A DNA stretch of 64,000 bases from 39-52-133 sp035531075 (GCA_035531075.1 DATKTO010000026.1:124001-188000), one strand, 5' to 3'. Numbered from the stretch's first letter, positions 36,304 to 43,734 are shown. Program-made: numbers and translations. Notes: generated by a model from the sequence alone, not told the origin.

Positions 36304-37001
36304 TATTTCTGAGAATTCAAGATTCGTTTTACGTCCCTGGCAATCAGATGTTGTACCCCTTCAAGCCAGTCTACAACTCTAAATTTGCTCAATTCCACAT
36401 CCCCTCTTGTGGCACGATCAATATCAATAAGCATTACATCGGCTGTCTTTTTATGTTTATCACGTGGGTTATCTGAAAGCCCCCCAACTTCCACTTCTTG
36501 ATGCTCAGACTTAACTATAATCTGAGTTTGTGATGAGTCGTCTTGCCAAAGCAACTTGACTTCAGATGATCTCGGAGGGATTTTATGGTTAAAGAAAGGC
36601 GCCTCTGGATATTTTACCAACCCTAAATTCATAACTGCTTTTTGTGCCAAGTCTTCGGACTCAAACGTTTTTGCATAAATGACACGAGTTCCAATTCTAG
36701 AAAATTTCTTTATTTCTAGCGATGTTATCCATATTCGAAGAGTCTCTTCAATTTGTTCAGAAAATTGACTAATATTACTTGGCTGGATTAAGGCTATATG
36801 CGACGTAAGAAGGCTTGTTTGGATAGACAAATCTTCACTTCGAAGTGACTGTTGATTTGGTGTCCCTTCAGTCAATTTTAAGTTAGGCCATATCTTTGTA
36901 AGATCCCGGCTTATCCCCCCAGCCCGATCCCACAATATAAATGCGTTGTCATATCGGATTTCAAATATAACTTGGCGAATCTTAAATTCTGAAAGTTCCA
37001 T
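36303..37001 (-). CDS. TIGR04255-like protein, first gene of the PIN operon
   Basis: The 232-residue protein resembles the sporadically distributed TIGR04255 family: an initial IRQVIFEIRYDNAF strand, the central ITSLEIKKFSRIGTRVIYAKTF block (family: a conserved R-x-G-x-R-x-I strand), and a terminal helix FRVVDWLEGVQHLIARDVKRIL after VMLIDIDRA. The resemblance is by pattern memory and only moderate. That family is patchy in genomes and often beside other accessory genes; its biochemical role is unknown. The gene leads the operon, with a TATAAT-type promoter upstream. Confidence 0.6.
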   Translation of the reverse strand: MELSEFKIRQVIFEIRYDNAFILWDRAGGISRDLTKIWPNLKLTEGTPNQQSLRSEDLSIQTSLLTSHIALIQPSNISQFSEQIEETLRIWITSLEIKKFSRIGTRVIYAKTFESEDLAQKAVMNLGLVKYPEAPFFNHKIPPRSSEVKLLWQDDSSQTQIIVKSEHQEVEVGGLSDNPRDKHKKTADVMLIDIDRATRGDVELSKFRVVDWLEGVQHLIARDVKRILNSQK

Positions 37002-37067
37002 TTTCTACCAGCTCTATGAAGGGTCAAGTAATTTGTTTACAAGCATCGACCAACCCGTTGATTTTTT

Positions 37068-37095
37068 ATTATAAATAATCACTGGCGGTGTTGAA
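37068..37095 (-). promoter_or_regulatory. Putative promoter of the PIN operon
   Basis: On the minus strand TTCAAC (37090-37095) and TATAAT (37068-37073) are 16 bases apart. Transcription would begin near 37061, about 60 bases before the first ATG. It lies in a 434-base gap between the operon and the Hsp70-like gene in which no other gene is supported. Confidence 0.45.
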
Positions 37096-37370
37096 TTGTA
37101 GATGCTAACACAACATATTTAGATTGGCTATGTTAGTAATAACGGGGGTTCAGGTTGGTTTTTCTTAAATTGATCGCGCACCCCATATAACTCACTCATA
37201 AAATAATTATTGACGGCCAACTTTTTCACAACTTCCAAACCCCATGACATTACATTGCTTGCAACAAACCTGCCAATCGTGAGTGGCTCTTTTTGGCTGG
37301 TCAGAGCCCAAGCGGTATTTCTACTGTAAAGGCAATATTGGGGGGAAGCAGTCATTCAATAAGCTCACTC

Positions 37371-37412
37371 CGACAGCCATTTCAGAAAATTACTGCAGTC
37401 CGCAAAGGCCGA
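37371..37412. repeat. Right copy of the 42-bp repeat, between PIN operon and Hsp70-like gene
   Basis: CGACAGCCATTTCA, 12 divergent bases, then AGTCCGCAAAGGCCGA. It is inverted relative to 34544-34585 (30 of 42 bases identical, all in the two end blocks but two) and in the same direction as the shorter copy at 38835-38875. Confidence 0.65.
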
Positions 37413-37435
37413 GAAGCAACTGTTATGTAGCACCA

Positions 37436-38701
37436 TCAACCAAACCGGCGTTGCGCCTCTACCGCCAGCCCTGCGCCGATGCTGCCAAACAAGTCGCCTT
37501 CTATGCGCCGTGCTTTGGGTAACAGCGCGGCGATGCGTTCGCGCAGCAGCGGCACGCCGCTGGCACCGCCGGTGAAAAACACGGTATCCACTGCCTCGTA
37601 GTGCACGCCGGCCTTTGCCAGCAAAGCGCTCAGTGTGGCGCCGATTTGCTCTACCAATTCTGTTGAAGCCTGTTCGAATTCGATCCGCGTTAGCGTGTGG
37701 CGTAGATCCGGTGCCAGTCTATCCAGATGCAGGATGGCGCTATCGCCAGTGGACAGGGCTATCTTGGCTTCTTCTACTTGCATGGACAGCCAATGGCCGG
37801 CGCGTTCGCGGATGAGCTTTAGCAGCCGATCCATCGCTTCCGGTGCCTGGGTGTCGAGATACAGTTCTTGCAGATCGGCCCAGGTACGGCGGGTATAGGC
37901 TTGATTGATGGTGTGCCAGGTGGCCAGGTTGATGAAGTAGCTGGTGGGCATTTCCATGCCGCGCTTGAGCCGGCTGCCGTAGCCAAGCAGGGGCATAACC
38001 CCGGCCAGACTCAGTTGCTGGTCGAAATTGGTACCGCCTATGTGCACGCCGCCGTTGGCCAACAGATCGTCACGCCGATCTGCGACCCGCGCGCGTTGCG
38101 GCGAGAGGCGGATCAGGGAAAAATCCGAGGTGCCGCCGCCGATGTCGGCAATCAGCACCAGTTCCTCGCGGTCGATCTGTCGTTCGTAGTGATAGGCCGC
38201 GGCGATGGGCTCATACTGAAAACTCACTTCGCGGAAGCCGCTGGCGCGGGCGATGGATTCCAAGGTTGCTTCGGCCTTGCGATCGGCCGCGGCATCGTCA
38301 TCCACAAAAAACACAGGCCGGCCGAACACGGCCTGGTCGAAAGTTCTATCCGCCGACGCTTCGGCCCGATGCTTGAGTTCGGCGATGAACTGAGCCAGCA
38401 ATTCCATGTAAGTCAGCGAGCGCCCTTGCACCTCGGTTCTGCCATCCATCAGGCTGCTGCCCAGGAGGCTTTTCAGGGCGCGCATCAAACGACCTTCGTA
38501 GCCTTCCAGATATTGGTTGAGGCCGGCCCTGCCGACGCTTACGCTGTTTTCTTCGGCATTGAAAAATATCACGGAGGGCAAGGTAAGCTTGCCGTCTTCG
38601 AGTACCAGCAAGGTTGGCTGACCAGGGCGCAGCCAGCCGGCTGTGGAATTGGATGTACCGAAATCGATGCCGCAGGCGCGGGCGGGAGTATCAACAGACA
38701 T
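37436..38701 (-). CDS. Hsp70-family protein (YegD-like)
   Basis: The protein has an actin/Hsp70 ATPase fold: phosphate-1 CGIDFGTSNSTAGW at the N-terminus, FVDDDAAADRKAEAT, phosphate-2 VLIADIGGGTSDFSLIRL and adenosine loop VFFTGGASGVPLLRERI. It has only the ATPase lobes plus a short tail (421 residues), lacking a typical peptide-binding domain, as in YegD. The ATG at 38701 gives the family start MSVDTPARACGIDFG; a frame extending to 38848 would add 49 unconserved residues. It is flanked on both sides by copies of the 42-bp repeat. No J-protein or GrpE partner is nearby. Confidence 0.88.
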   Translation of the reverse strand: MSVDTPARACGIDFGTSNSTAGWLRPGQPTLLVLEDGKLTLPSVIFFNAEENSVSVGRAGLNQYLEGYEGRLMRALKSLLGSSLMDGRTEVQGRSLTYMELLAQFIAELKHRAEASADRTFDQAVFGRPVFFVDDDAAADRKAEATLESIARASGFREVSFQYEPIAAAYHYERQIDREELVLIADIGGGTSDFSLIRLSPQRARVADRRDDLLANGGVHIGGTNFDQQLSLAGVMPLLGYGSRLKRGMEMPTSYFINLATWHTINQAYTRRTWADLQELYLDTQAPEAMDRLLKLIRERAGHWLSMQVEEAKIALSTGDSAILHLDRLAPDLRHTLTRIEFEQASTELVEQIGATLSALLAKAGVHYEAVDTVFFTGGASGVPLLRERIAALLPKARRIEGDLFGSIGAGLAVEAQRRFG

Positions 38702-38834
38702 GGGCGTGAGATGACCTAAAACCGGAGCGATATAGTGGGATGCGATGCTACCGCCCCCGAGAACTATTGGGAACCGCTTCGCATTTGAAAGTGATGGATC
38801 AAAATAACTAGCGGACATTACTGCAGACTGAACT

Positions 38835-38875
38835 GACAGTCGTTTCAAAAAGTCAGCAGCGTCCGCAAGGCCGAG
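38835..38875. repeat. Third, shorter copy of the 42-bp repeat, upstream of the Hsp70-like gene
   Basis: GACAGTCGTTTCA ... GTCCGCAAGGCCGAG repeats the pattern of 37371-37412 with one base lost. With that copy it brackets the Hsp70-like gene in direct orientation. Confidence 0.55.
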
Positions 38876-38934
38876 ATGTAGCTATTCCCACGGCATCCCC
38901 GCACAACGACATGTGGGCGCGTGAATCGGTAATG

Positions 38935-39135
38935 TCATTGATCTGACAGTGCCTGTGTCAATTCCTGGTAAGTTACGCGTTGTTCGACAAGTAGTTGACG
39001 CAAGCCAGTCTCAGCTTCTTCCAGCAAGACCAAACCAGCATGTTCTTCTTCAAGCATACGGTAGTGAAAGATAATGGGGCGGGTTCGAATTTGTTTCTCC
39101 CTCTCTGTTAATTTTCGTCGAAATGTAAAAACCAC
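38935..39135 (-). CDS. Small hypothetical protein, 66 aa
   Basis: The frame starts at GTG and gives a charged helical peptide (LTEREKQIRTRPIIFHYRMLEEEHAGLVLLEEAETGLRQLLVEQ). It reads like a real protein, but there is no clear ribosome site and no family I recognise. It follows the DUF4926 gene by 82 bases on the same strand, so it may belong to that small cluster. Confidence 0.35.
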   Translation of the reverse strand: MVFTFRRKLTEREKQIRTRPIIFHYRMLEEEHAGLVLLEEAETGLRQLLVEQRVTYQELTQALSDQ

Positions 39136-39217
39136 GGCAACAAGTGATGTGTAATGCGAGCGATTTACTTCCGGGTCGAAGAGGAATTATTATTTCGCCC
39201 CCTGGATAAGCGGCATG

Positions 39218-39427
39218 CTATGCCGCAATAGCGTCAGGAATGTGATGCAAAACCATCAAACTACTTTCCGGTATCGCACACATAGCATAAGGAGTTCCAT
39301 CCAGATCGGAGAACTCAACTTCCACCACTCCTGGTGCGAGTATCTCCACCACTGTTCCAACCTGGCCACGTCGTAGATGTTTTTCAGAAATATCGGTGGT
39401 TAGAGCGACAACTTCTAATGTTTTCAT
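39218..39427 (-). CDS. DUF4926-domain protein
   Basis: The 69-residue protein MKTLEVVALTTDISEKHLRRGQVGTVVEILAPGVVEVEFSDLDGTPYA is a compact beta-rich DUF4926 domain; the segment RGQVGTVVE...VEVEF is the hallmark. The start at 39427 overlaps the stop of the DUF6883 gene by four bases (ATGA); a longer frame to 39493 would lie inside that gene. DUF4926 is commonly paired with DUF6883, a pairing that has the look of a two-component toxin-antitoxin or immunity unit, but activity is not established. Confidence 0.85.
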   Translation of the reverse strand: MKTLEVVALTTDISEKHLRRGQVGTVVEILAPGVVEVEFSDLDGTPYAMCAIPESSLMVLHHIPDAIAA

Positions 39428-39771
39428 GATGTACCTCTCAATACATAACAGCTCACTAAACGAGGAAAGTCCTCGCCTGTCTTGATTATCCATGCACTTC
39501 TCACAAGTGCTTCACGACTACCCAAAGTGACGGCGCTATCCATTGAGTAGCGACTGCCATATTTGTCAGCGTCCATCATGGTAACTTCGTTATTTACCAC
39601 AGCTGAGCTCAGTAGAATTTCACGTAATTTAGCTGCATCTGCGGATGTCAATCCCAAAACAGACAAGAAGACCCTGGCTTTATGCCGCCCTTCTGGGTGT
39701 TGCGCGGACAAACAATAGTCCCGCAGCTTTTCTATGTCAACGACCGCAACCACGCCATTGGGAAGTTTCAT
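39424..39771 (-). CDS. DUF6883-domain protein
   Basis: The 115-residue protein shows the DUF6883 pattern: VDIEKLRDYCLSAQHPEGRHKARVFLSVLGLTSADAAKLREILL, then a strand-rich half ending RSAWIIKTGEDFPRLVSCYVL. The GRHKA block is the conserved element. Similar domains occur at the C-ends of polymorphic toxins and as stand-alone partners of DUF4926. Here it is translationally coupled to a DUF4926 gene and follows the Ala/Lys-rich gene by 11 bases, so the three are probably one transcript. Confidence 0.8.
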   Translation of the reverse strand: MKLPNGVVAVVDIEKLRDYCLSAQHPEGRHKARVFLSVLGLTSADAAKLREILLSSAVVNNEVTMMDADKYGSRYSMDSAVTLGSREALVRSAWIIKTGEDFPRLVSCYVLRGTS

Positions 39772-39782
39772 TTTGCCAAATA

Positions 39783-41111
39783 TCAGGCAGACTCTTCAGA
39801 AAACGGCCAAACTGGTTCAGGCGGTGCCATCGCCGCCTTCTTTGCTTCCGCCTCTGCCTTCTTCACCGCAGCAGCAGCCTTGCGTGCCGCCGCTTCTTCC
39901 TGGGCAATGCGCTTGGCTTCTGCTGCGGCAGCTTTACGCGCTTCGGCTTCTGCCTTCTTTACCGCCGCTTCTTCCTGCGCGATGCGTTTGGCTTCTGCTG
40001 CGGCGGCTTTGCGTGCTTCTGCTTCGGCTTTTTTCTGCTCAGCCAGTTCTTCAGCGGCTTTCTTTTTGGCTTCTGCTTCGGCTTTCTTTAGGGCTGCGGC
40101 TTCGAGGGCGGCCTGTTTTCTGGCTTCGGCCTCTGCCTTCTTGGCTTCAGCAGCCTGTTGCGCGGCGAGCTTGCGTGCTTCCGCTTCGGCTTTTTTCTGC
40201 TCAGCCAGTTCTTCAGCGGCTTTTTTCTTGGCTTCTGCTTCGGCTTTCTTTAAGGCTGCGGCTTCGAGGGCTGCCTGTTTTCTGGCTTCGGCCTCTGCCT
40301 TCTTGGCTTCAGCAGCCTGCTCTGCGGCGAGCTTGCGCGCTTCGGCTTCGGCTTTTTTCTGCGCGGCCAGTTCTTCTGCGGCTTTCTTTTTGGCTTCTGC
40401 TTCGGCTTTCTTTAGGGCTGCGGCTTCGAGGGCTGCCTGTTTTCTGGCTTCGGCCTCGGCCTTCTTTGCTTCGGCAGCCTGTTGCGCGGCGAGCTTGCGC
40501 GCTTCTGCTTCGGCTTTTTTCTGCGCGGCCAGTGCTTCAGCGGCTGCTTTCTTTGCGGCGGCTTCTTCCTGCGCCCTGGCCTTCGCCTGTTCTGCTGCGA
40601 GCTTTTTTGCTGCTGCAGCTTCTTTCGCCGCGAGTTTCTTGGCTTCAGCAGCGGCCTTGCGGGCCTCGGCTTCTTCCAGCGCTTTTGCCTTTGCTTGCTC
40701 GGCTGCCATTTTTTTTGCTGCGGCAGCTTCTTGCGCTCTCAACCTTGCCTGTTCAGCCGCGGCTTTCTTGGCTACAGCCGCAGCCTCGTCTGCCGCCTTT
40801 TTGGCAATCTCTGCCGCTTCTGCATCGGCACGGGTCTTATCCCCGGCAGCTTGCGCGGCATGCATTTCCTGCTCAGCTATGGCCTTCTTTTCCAATGCGG
40901 CTTCCTGGGCAGCTTTTGCGCGATTTGACACTTCTTCTTTCTGCATCGCATTCTTCTGCTTGGACTCCAACTCCTTTTTGGCTACAACAAGCGCCTGGTT
41001 GGCCGCAGCAAGCGCTTTATTGGCGAGGACCAAATTTTTAGCGGCAGTTACTGCATTTTTGACAGCGCGAATTTCTTTGGCCGTTAATTTTATTTTTTTC
41101 ACCTGCGTCAT
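39783..41111 (-). CDS. Ala/Lys/Glu-rich repeat protein, TolA-like or histone-like
   Basis: The 442-residue protein is almost wholly helical and made of A, K, E, R and Q. Residues 1-110 are irregular and coiled-coil-like; the rest is built of 18-residue units such as KKAEAEARKLAAQQAAEA, KKAEAEARKQAALEAAAL and KKAEAEAKKKAAEELAAQ that recur as a 54-residue block. The C-terminus changes to MAPPEPVWPFSEESA, a short acidic, proline-rich tail. There is no signal peptide or membrane helix. GAGGAG precedes the ATG. It may form a long single helix, bind DNA like AlgP/H1-type proteins, or act as a linker; the sequence cannot decide. Repeat numbers could vary between strains. Confidence 0.8.
   Translation of the reverse strand: MTQVKKIKLTAKEIRAVKNAVTAAKNLVLANKALAAANQALVVAKKELESKQKNAMQKEEVSNRAKAAQEAALEKKAIAEQEMHAAQAAGDKTRADAEAAEIAKKAADEAAAVAKKAAAEQARLRAQEAAAAKKMAAEQAKAKALEEAEARKAAAEAKKLAAKEAAAAKKLAAEQAKARAQEEAAAKKAAAEALAAQKKAEAEARKLAAQQAAEAKKAEAEARKQAALEAAALKKAEAEAKKKAAEELAAQKKAEAEARKLAAEQAAEAKKAEAEARKQAALEAAALKKAEAEAKKKAAEELAEQKKAEAEARKLAAQQAAEAKKAEAEARKQAALEAAALKKAEAEAKKKAAEELAEQKKAEAEARKAAAAEAKRIAQEEAAVKKAEAEARKAAAAEAKRIAQEEAAARKAAAAVKKAEAEAKKAAMAPPEPVWPFSEESA
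40021..40520 (-). repeat. 162-bp tandem repeat inside the Ala/Lys-rich gene
   Basis: The marker GCTTCGGCTTTTTTCTGC recurs at 40021, 40183, 40345 and 40507, exactly 162 bases apart, giving three full units and part of a fourth. Each unit holds three 54-base sub-repeats. The period is a multiple of three, so gain or loss of units keeps the frame. Confidence 0.9.
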
Positions 41112-41143
41112 TTAATTCTCCTCAGTTAACAATTTTATTCTGA

Positions 41144-41437
41144 TCAGGAACATTCCAGCATAGGATAGTTGAACTTGGCCTTTTCCGCCTTCTGCCTGCG
41201 CGCCTGTCCAGCAGATTTAATGGCTGCAGAAAGTGAAATGACATTACTCCCGGATTGGGGCGTGCTTGCAGCACACCTCTTCACAATGGCAGCATTATTC
41301 AACATATCAGCGCCCTGGCGGAATATCGCGGATGGCATGGCGACAATTTTATCAGGCTTGAGCGATTGCTTACAGGAGGAACAATGACAGTCGGCATCTG
41401 CATGCGCAATTGTATTGGATCCGTTGGTGACAAACAT
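41144..41437 (-). CDS. Doubtful small hypothetical protein, 97 aa
   Basis: The frame encodes a peptide with a cysteine cluster CHCSSC near residue 18 and a basic C-terminal half (KSAGQARRQKAEKAKFNYPMLECS). No family is recognised. AGGA lies 12 bases before the ATG, too far for a good ribosome site. It sits between the LexA-like gene and the Ala/Lys gene on the same strand. It may be real, but I give it low weight. Confidence 0.35.
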   Translation of the reverse strand: MFVTNGSNTIAHADADCHCSSCKQSLKPDKIVAMPSAIFRQGADMLNNAAIVKRCAASTPQSGSNVISLSAAIKSAGQARRQKAEKAKFNYPMLECS

Positions 41438-41521
41438 TTGATGGAATTATCCTGAATGAAAAAAATCAATCCGCAAAAGCCATCGTGCAGAGATGAATTA
41501 TTCTATAAAAACAGCCTGTTA

Positions 41522-42097
41522 TTATTTGTATTTGCGGAACTGCCCTACCACCACGCCGAAAATTTCCAGGCCGCCCTTGGGACGGATAACCGGGTAGGCT
41601 TTATTGGAAGGAATCAGGATGAATTCCCCCTTCTCCTTGCCCAGCGTTTTTAGCGTAAATTCATTGTCCACAATGGCGATGACCATGTCGCCGATATTCG
41701 CCATGTTGCGTTTTTCCACAACCACCGTATCGCCTTCCATGATGCCGGAATCAATCATGGAATCGCCTTTGACGGTGACCAGTACCGTGCGGGAGGGCTG
41801 ACTGACGAGATATTCGTCGATGGTGACGGTGTCATGCCGCATGTCCCCTGCGGGATGAGGGGAGCCGGCACGCACGCTGTCAAAGATGGGACGCTCAAAA
41901 AAACGTCTGCCCGGTTTCAGGCGTTTTTCGGGGGTGGATTCCAGAAATTGGGCAAGCTTGAGTCTCGCCACCAGTGCCGCCACTGCGGATTTGGATTTAA
42001 ATCCCAGCAGCGACATGATGGTTGAATAGGGAGGCAATACGCTGTTGTCAGCGTAATAGTCTTGCAGCTTTGCGAGGTAATTGTCGTCTTGTTCCAT
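41522..42097 (-). CDS. lexA: LexA-family SOS repressor (S24 peptidase)
   Basis: The 191-residue protein has an N-terminal winged helix (STIMSLLGFKSKSAVAALVARL) and a C-terminal self-cleaving domain: Ala77-Gly78 scissile bond (DSVRAGSPHPAGD), nucleophile Ser113 (KGDSMIDSGI) and base Lys150 (NEFTLKTL). On RecA activation it should cleave itself and release SOS genes. The ATG at 42097 is preferred; an upstream TTG at 42133 is itself part of the -35 box. With that promoter the mRNA would begin almost at the ATG, i.e. be leaderless. Whether the genome has a second, canonical LexA is not visible here. Confidence 0.88.
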   Translation of the reverse strand: MEQDDNYLAKLQDYYADNSVLPPYSTIMSLLGFKSKSAVAALVARLKLAQFLESTPEKRLKPGRRFFERPIFDSVRAGSPHPAGDMRHDTVTIDEYLVSQPSRTVLVTVKGDSMIDSGIMEGDTVVVEKRNMANIGDMVIAIVDNEFTLKTLGKEKGEFILIPSNKAYPVIRPKGGLEIFGVVVGQFRKYK

Positions 42098-42104
42098 GAA
42101 GCGC

Positions 42105-42133
42105 ACAATACTGAACGAACGTTCGTCTGTCAA
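42105..42133 (-). promoter_or_regulatory. lexA-like gene promoter with embedded SOS-type operator
   Basis: On the minus strand TTGACA (42128-42133), 17 bases, TATTGT (42105-42110). Three bases after the -35 lies GAACGTTCGTTC (42113-42124), a GAAC-N4-GTTC palindrome. The umuD promoter has the same box at the same distances from both elements. This suggests autoregulation by the LexA-like protein. Confidence 0.75.
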
Positions 42134-42152
42134 CCCTTAAATGCAATAATAA

Positions 42153-43613
42153 TTAACGCCGCAGCAAATCGGTATAAATCTGCTGGTATGCCTTGGCACT
42201 TGTGCCCCAGCCATAGTCTTTGCCCATGCAAATCTCTTGTAATGCGCGCCAGGATTTTTTGTTTCGATAAACCTCCACAGCACGCTGCGCAGCATCTAAC
42301 AGACGGGTGGCATCCATCTTGTCGAAGACAAAGCCGCTGGCTGTGCCCTGTGCCAAGGTAGCCGCGCTGCAGTCAATGACGGTGTCGATCAGGCCGCCGG
42401 TTGCGTGCACCACGGGCGGCGTGCCGTAGCGCTGGCTATACATCTGGTTAAGACCGCAGGGCTCGAAGCGTGAAGGCATTAAAAAGATATCAGCACCGGC
42501 TTCAATGAGGTGAGACAAGCCCTCATCGAAGCCGACATAGGCCGCGATTTTTCTCGAATGGTGATGCGCCAGCGACAGCGCTGCCCGCTGCATCTCGGTA
42601 TCGCCGCTACCCAGAATGACCAGTTGTGCCGGCATGGCGATCAGCTTCTCGGCGGTTTCAAGTACGATATCCAGACCCTTCTGATGGGCAAAACGGCTCA
42701 CCAGTCCGAACAGGGGAATCTCGGCATCCACGCGTAATCCCAGGCGTTTTTGCAATTCGCGCTTGTTGGCGGATTTGCCGGACAGATCGCTCGCATCATA
42801 AGGATGGACCAGATATGCATCTGCTGCCGGATTCCACTCCGTGGTATCAATGCCGTTCAGGATGCCGGACAGGGATTTGCGCCGGTGGCTGAGCAGCCCC
42901 TGCAGGCCGAAGCCAAGCGCTTCGCTCTGTATTTCCCTGGCATAGGACGGACTCACGGTGGTGATATGTTTCGCATAAAACAAACCCGCTTTTAAAAAAG
43001 ACAAGTTGCCGTAAAACTCCACGCCATCCGGCTTGAAACAGTCCCACGGCAAACCCAGTTCGGGCATTAACTCCGACGGGAAGATCCCCTGAAACGCCAG
43101 ATTGTGCACGGTCACCACGCAGGGTGCCGGGTCTTTCGCATAGTGCAGATAAGCCGGCGCCAAGCCGGACTGCCAGTCATTGCAATGCACAATTTGCGGC
43201 TTCCATGGCAGCGGCGTAGCCGCACTGCCCATCAGCGCGGCGATTTTCGAAAACAGACCGAAGCGCTGTGCATTGTCTGCCCAGTCGCAACCATGCTCGT
43301 CCTGGTAAGCGCTGCCACCCCGCAAATACATCTCGGGACAATCAAAAATATAGAGGGGAACGCCACTCGGCAATGCGCCCAGCAGCAGGCGCGATGGCGG
43401 GAAAGCGGGCAAGCCCGGGGGAGTATGGGTCGCAAAATCAGCCACGACTTCGAGATTAGGCAACGCTTTCAATACTTGCGGATAACCCGGCAGCAATACG
43501 CGTATGTCCACGCCCATATCGTGCAGGGCGGCCGGCAGCGCTGCACTGACATCGGCCAGGCCCCCCGTCTTGATCAGTGGCGCTACTTCAGACGTAACAA
43601 ACAGAACTCGCAT
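42153..43613 (-). CDS. glgA: Glycogen (starch) synthase, ADP-glucose type
   Basis: GlgA extends alpha-1,4-glucan from ADP-glucose. The 486-residue GT5 protein starts MRVLFVTSEVAPLIKTGGLADVSAALPAAL, containing the KTGGL motif that binds ADP-glucose, and has the C-terminal donor site RFEPCGLNQMYSQRYGTPPVVHATGGLIDTV with the conserved Glu. The length is standard. AGG precedes the ATG by eight bases. It lies downstream of glgP but behind a strong terminator, so it probably has its own promoter in the AT-rich gap. glgC and glgB are not in the window. Confidence 0.96.
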   Translation of the reverse strand: MRVLFVTSEVAPLIKTGGLADVSAALPAALHDMGVDIRVLLPGYPQVLKALPNLEVVADFATHTPPGLPAFPPSRLLLGALPSGVPLYIFDCPEMYLRGGSAYQDEHGCDWADNAQRFGLFSKIAALMGSAATPLPWKPQIVHCNDWQSGLAPAYLHYAKDPAPCVVTVHNLAFQGIFPSELMPELGLPWDCFKPDGVEFYGNLSFLKAGLFYAKHITTVSPSYAREIQSEALGFGLQGLLSHRRKSLSGILNGIDTTEWNPAADAYLVHPYDASDLSGKSANKRELQKRLGLRVDAEIPLFGLVSRFAHQKGLDIVLETAEKLIAMPAQLVILGSGDTEMQRAALSLAHHHSRKIAAYVGFDEGLSHLIEAGADIFLMPSRFEPCGLNQMYSQRYGTPPVVHATGGLIDTVIDCSAATLAQGTASGFVFDKMDATRLLDAAQRAVEVYRNKKSWRALQEICMGKDYGWGTSAKAYQQIYTDLLRR

Positions 43614-43711
43614 GATTTAACCTGTAAGAACTAAATATCGTGCAAATTTTTCGCGAATCATCGAATTAAAAGATCTGGCCATTCGACTACAAACATCGGT
43701 GCTTCAACATG

Positions 43712-43734
43712 AATAAATTTATTATATTCAATAT
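43712..43734. promoter_or_regulatory. AT-rich motif upstream of glgA
   Basis: The plus strand reads TTATTATATTCAATAT after AATAAAT; on the minus strand ATATTGAATATAAT gives a TATAAT-like -10 for glgA, about 100 bases before its start. It is similar to the motif at 30791, with ACATATTGA shared on the minus strand. Confidence 0.35.

Noticed and set aside
37128..37355. 75-residue minus-strand open frame between the PIN operon and the Hsp70-like gene
   Set aside because: No ribosome site, composition unlike neighbours, no recognisable motif; it lies just beside the 42-bp repeat and reads like non-coding sequence.
40021..40520. CRISPR-like array from regularly spaced repeats
   Set aside because: The repeats are contiguous, coding and divisible by three; there are no unique spacers and no cas genes.
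39682..41115. Long plus-strand open frames opposite the Ala/Lys-rich gene
   Set aside because: Antisense frames stay open because of the repetitive, biased codons; the minus strand has a strong ribosome site and the frame fits the repeat period.
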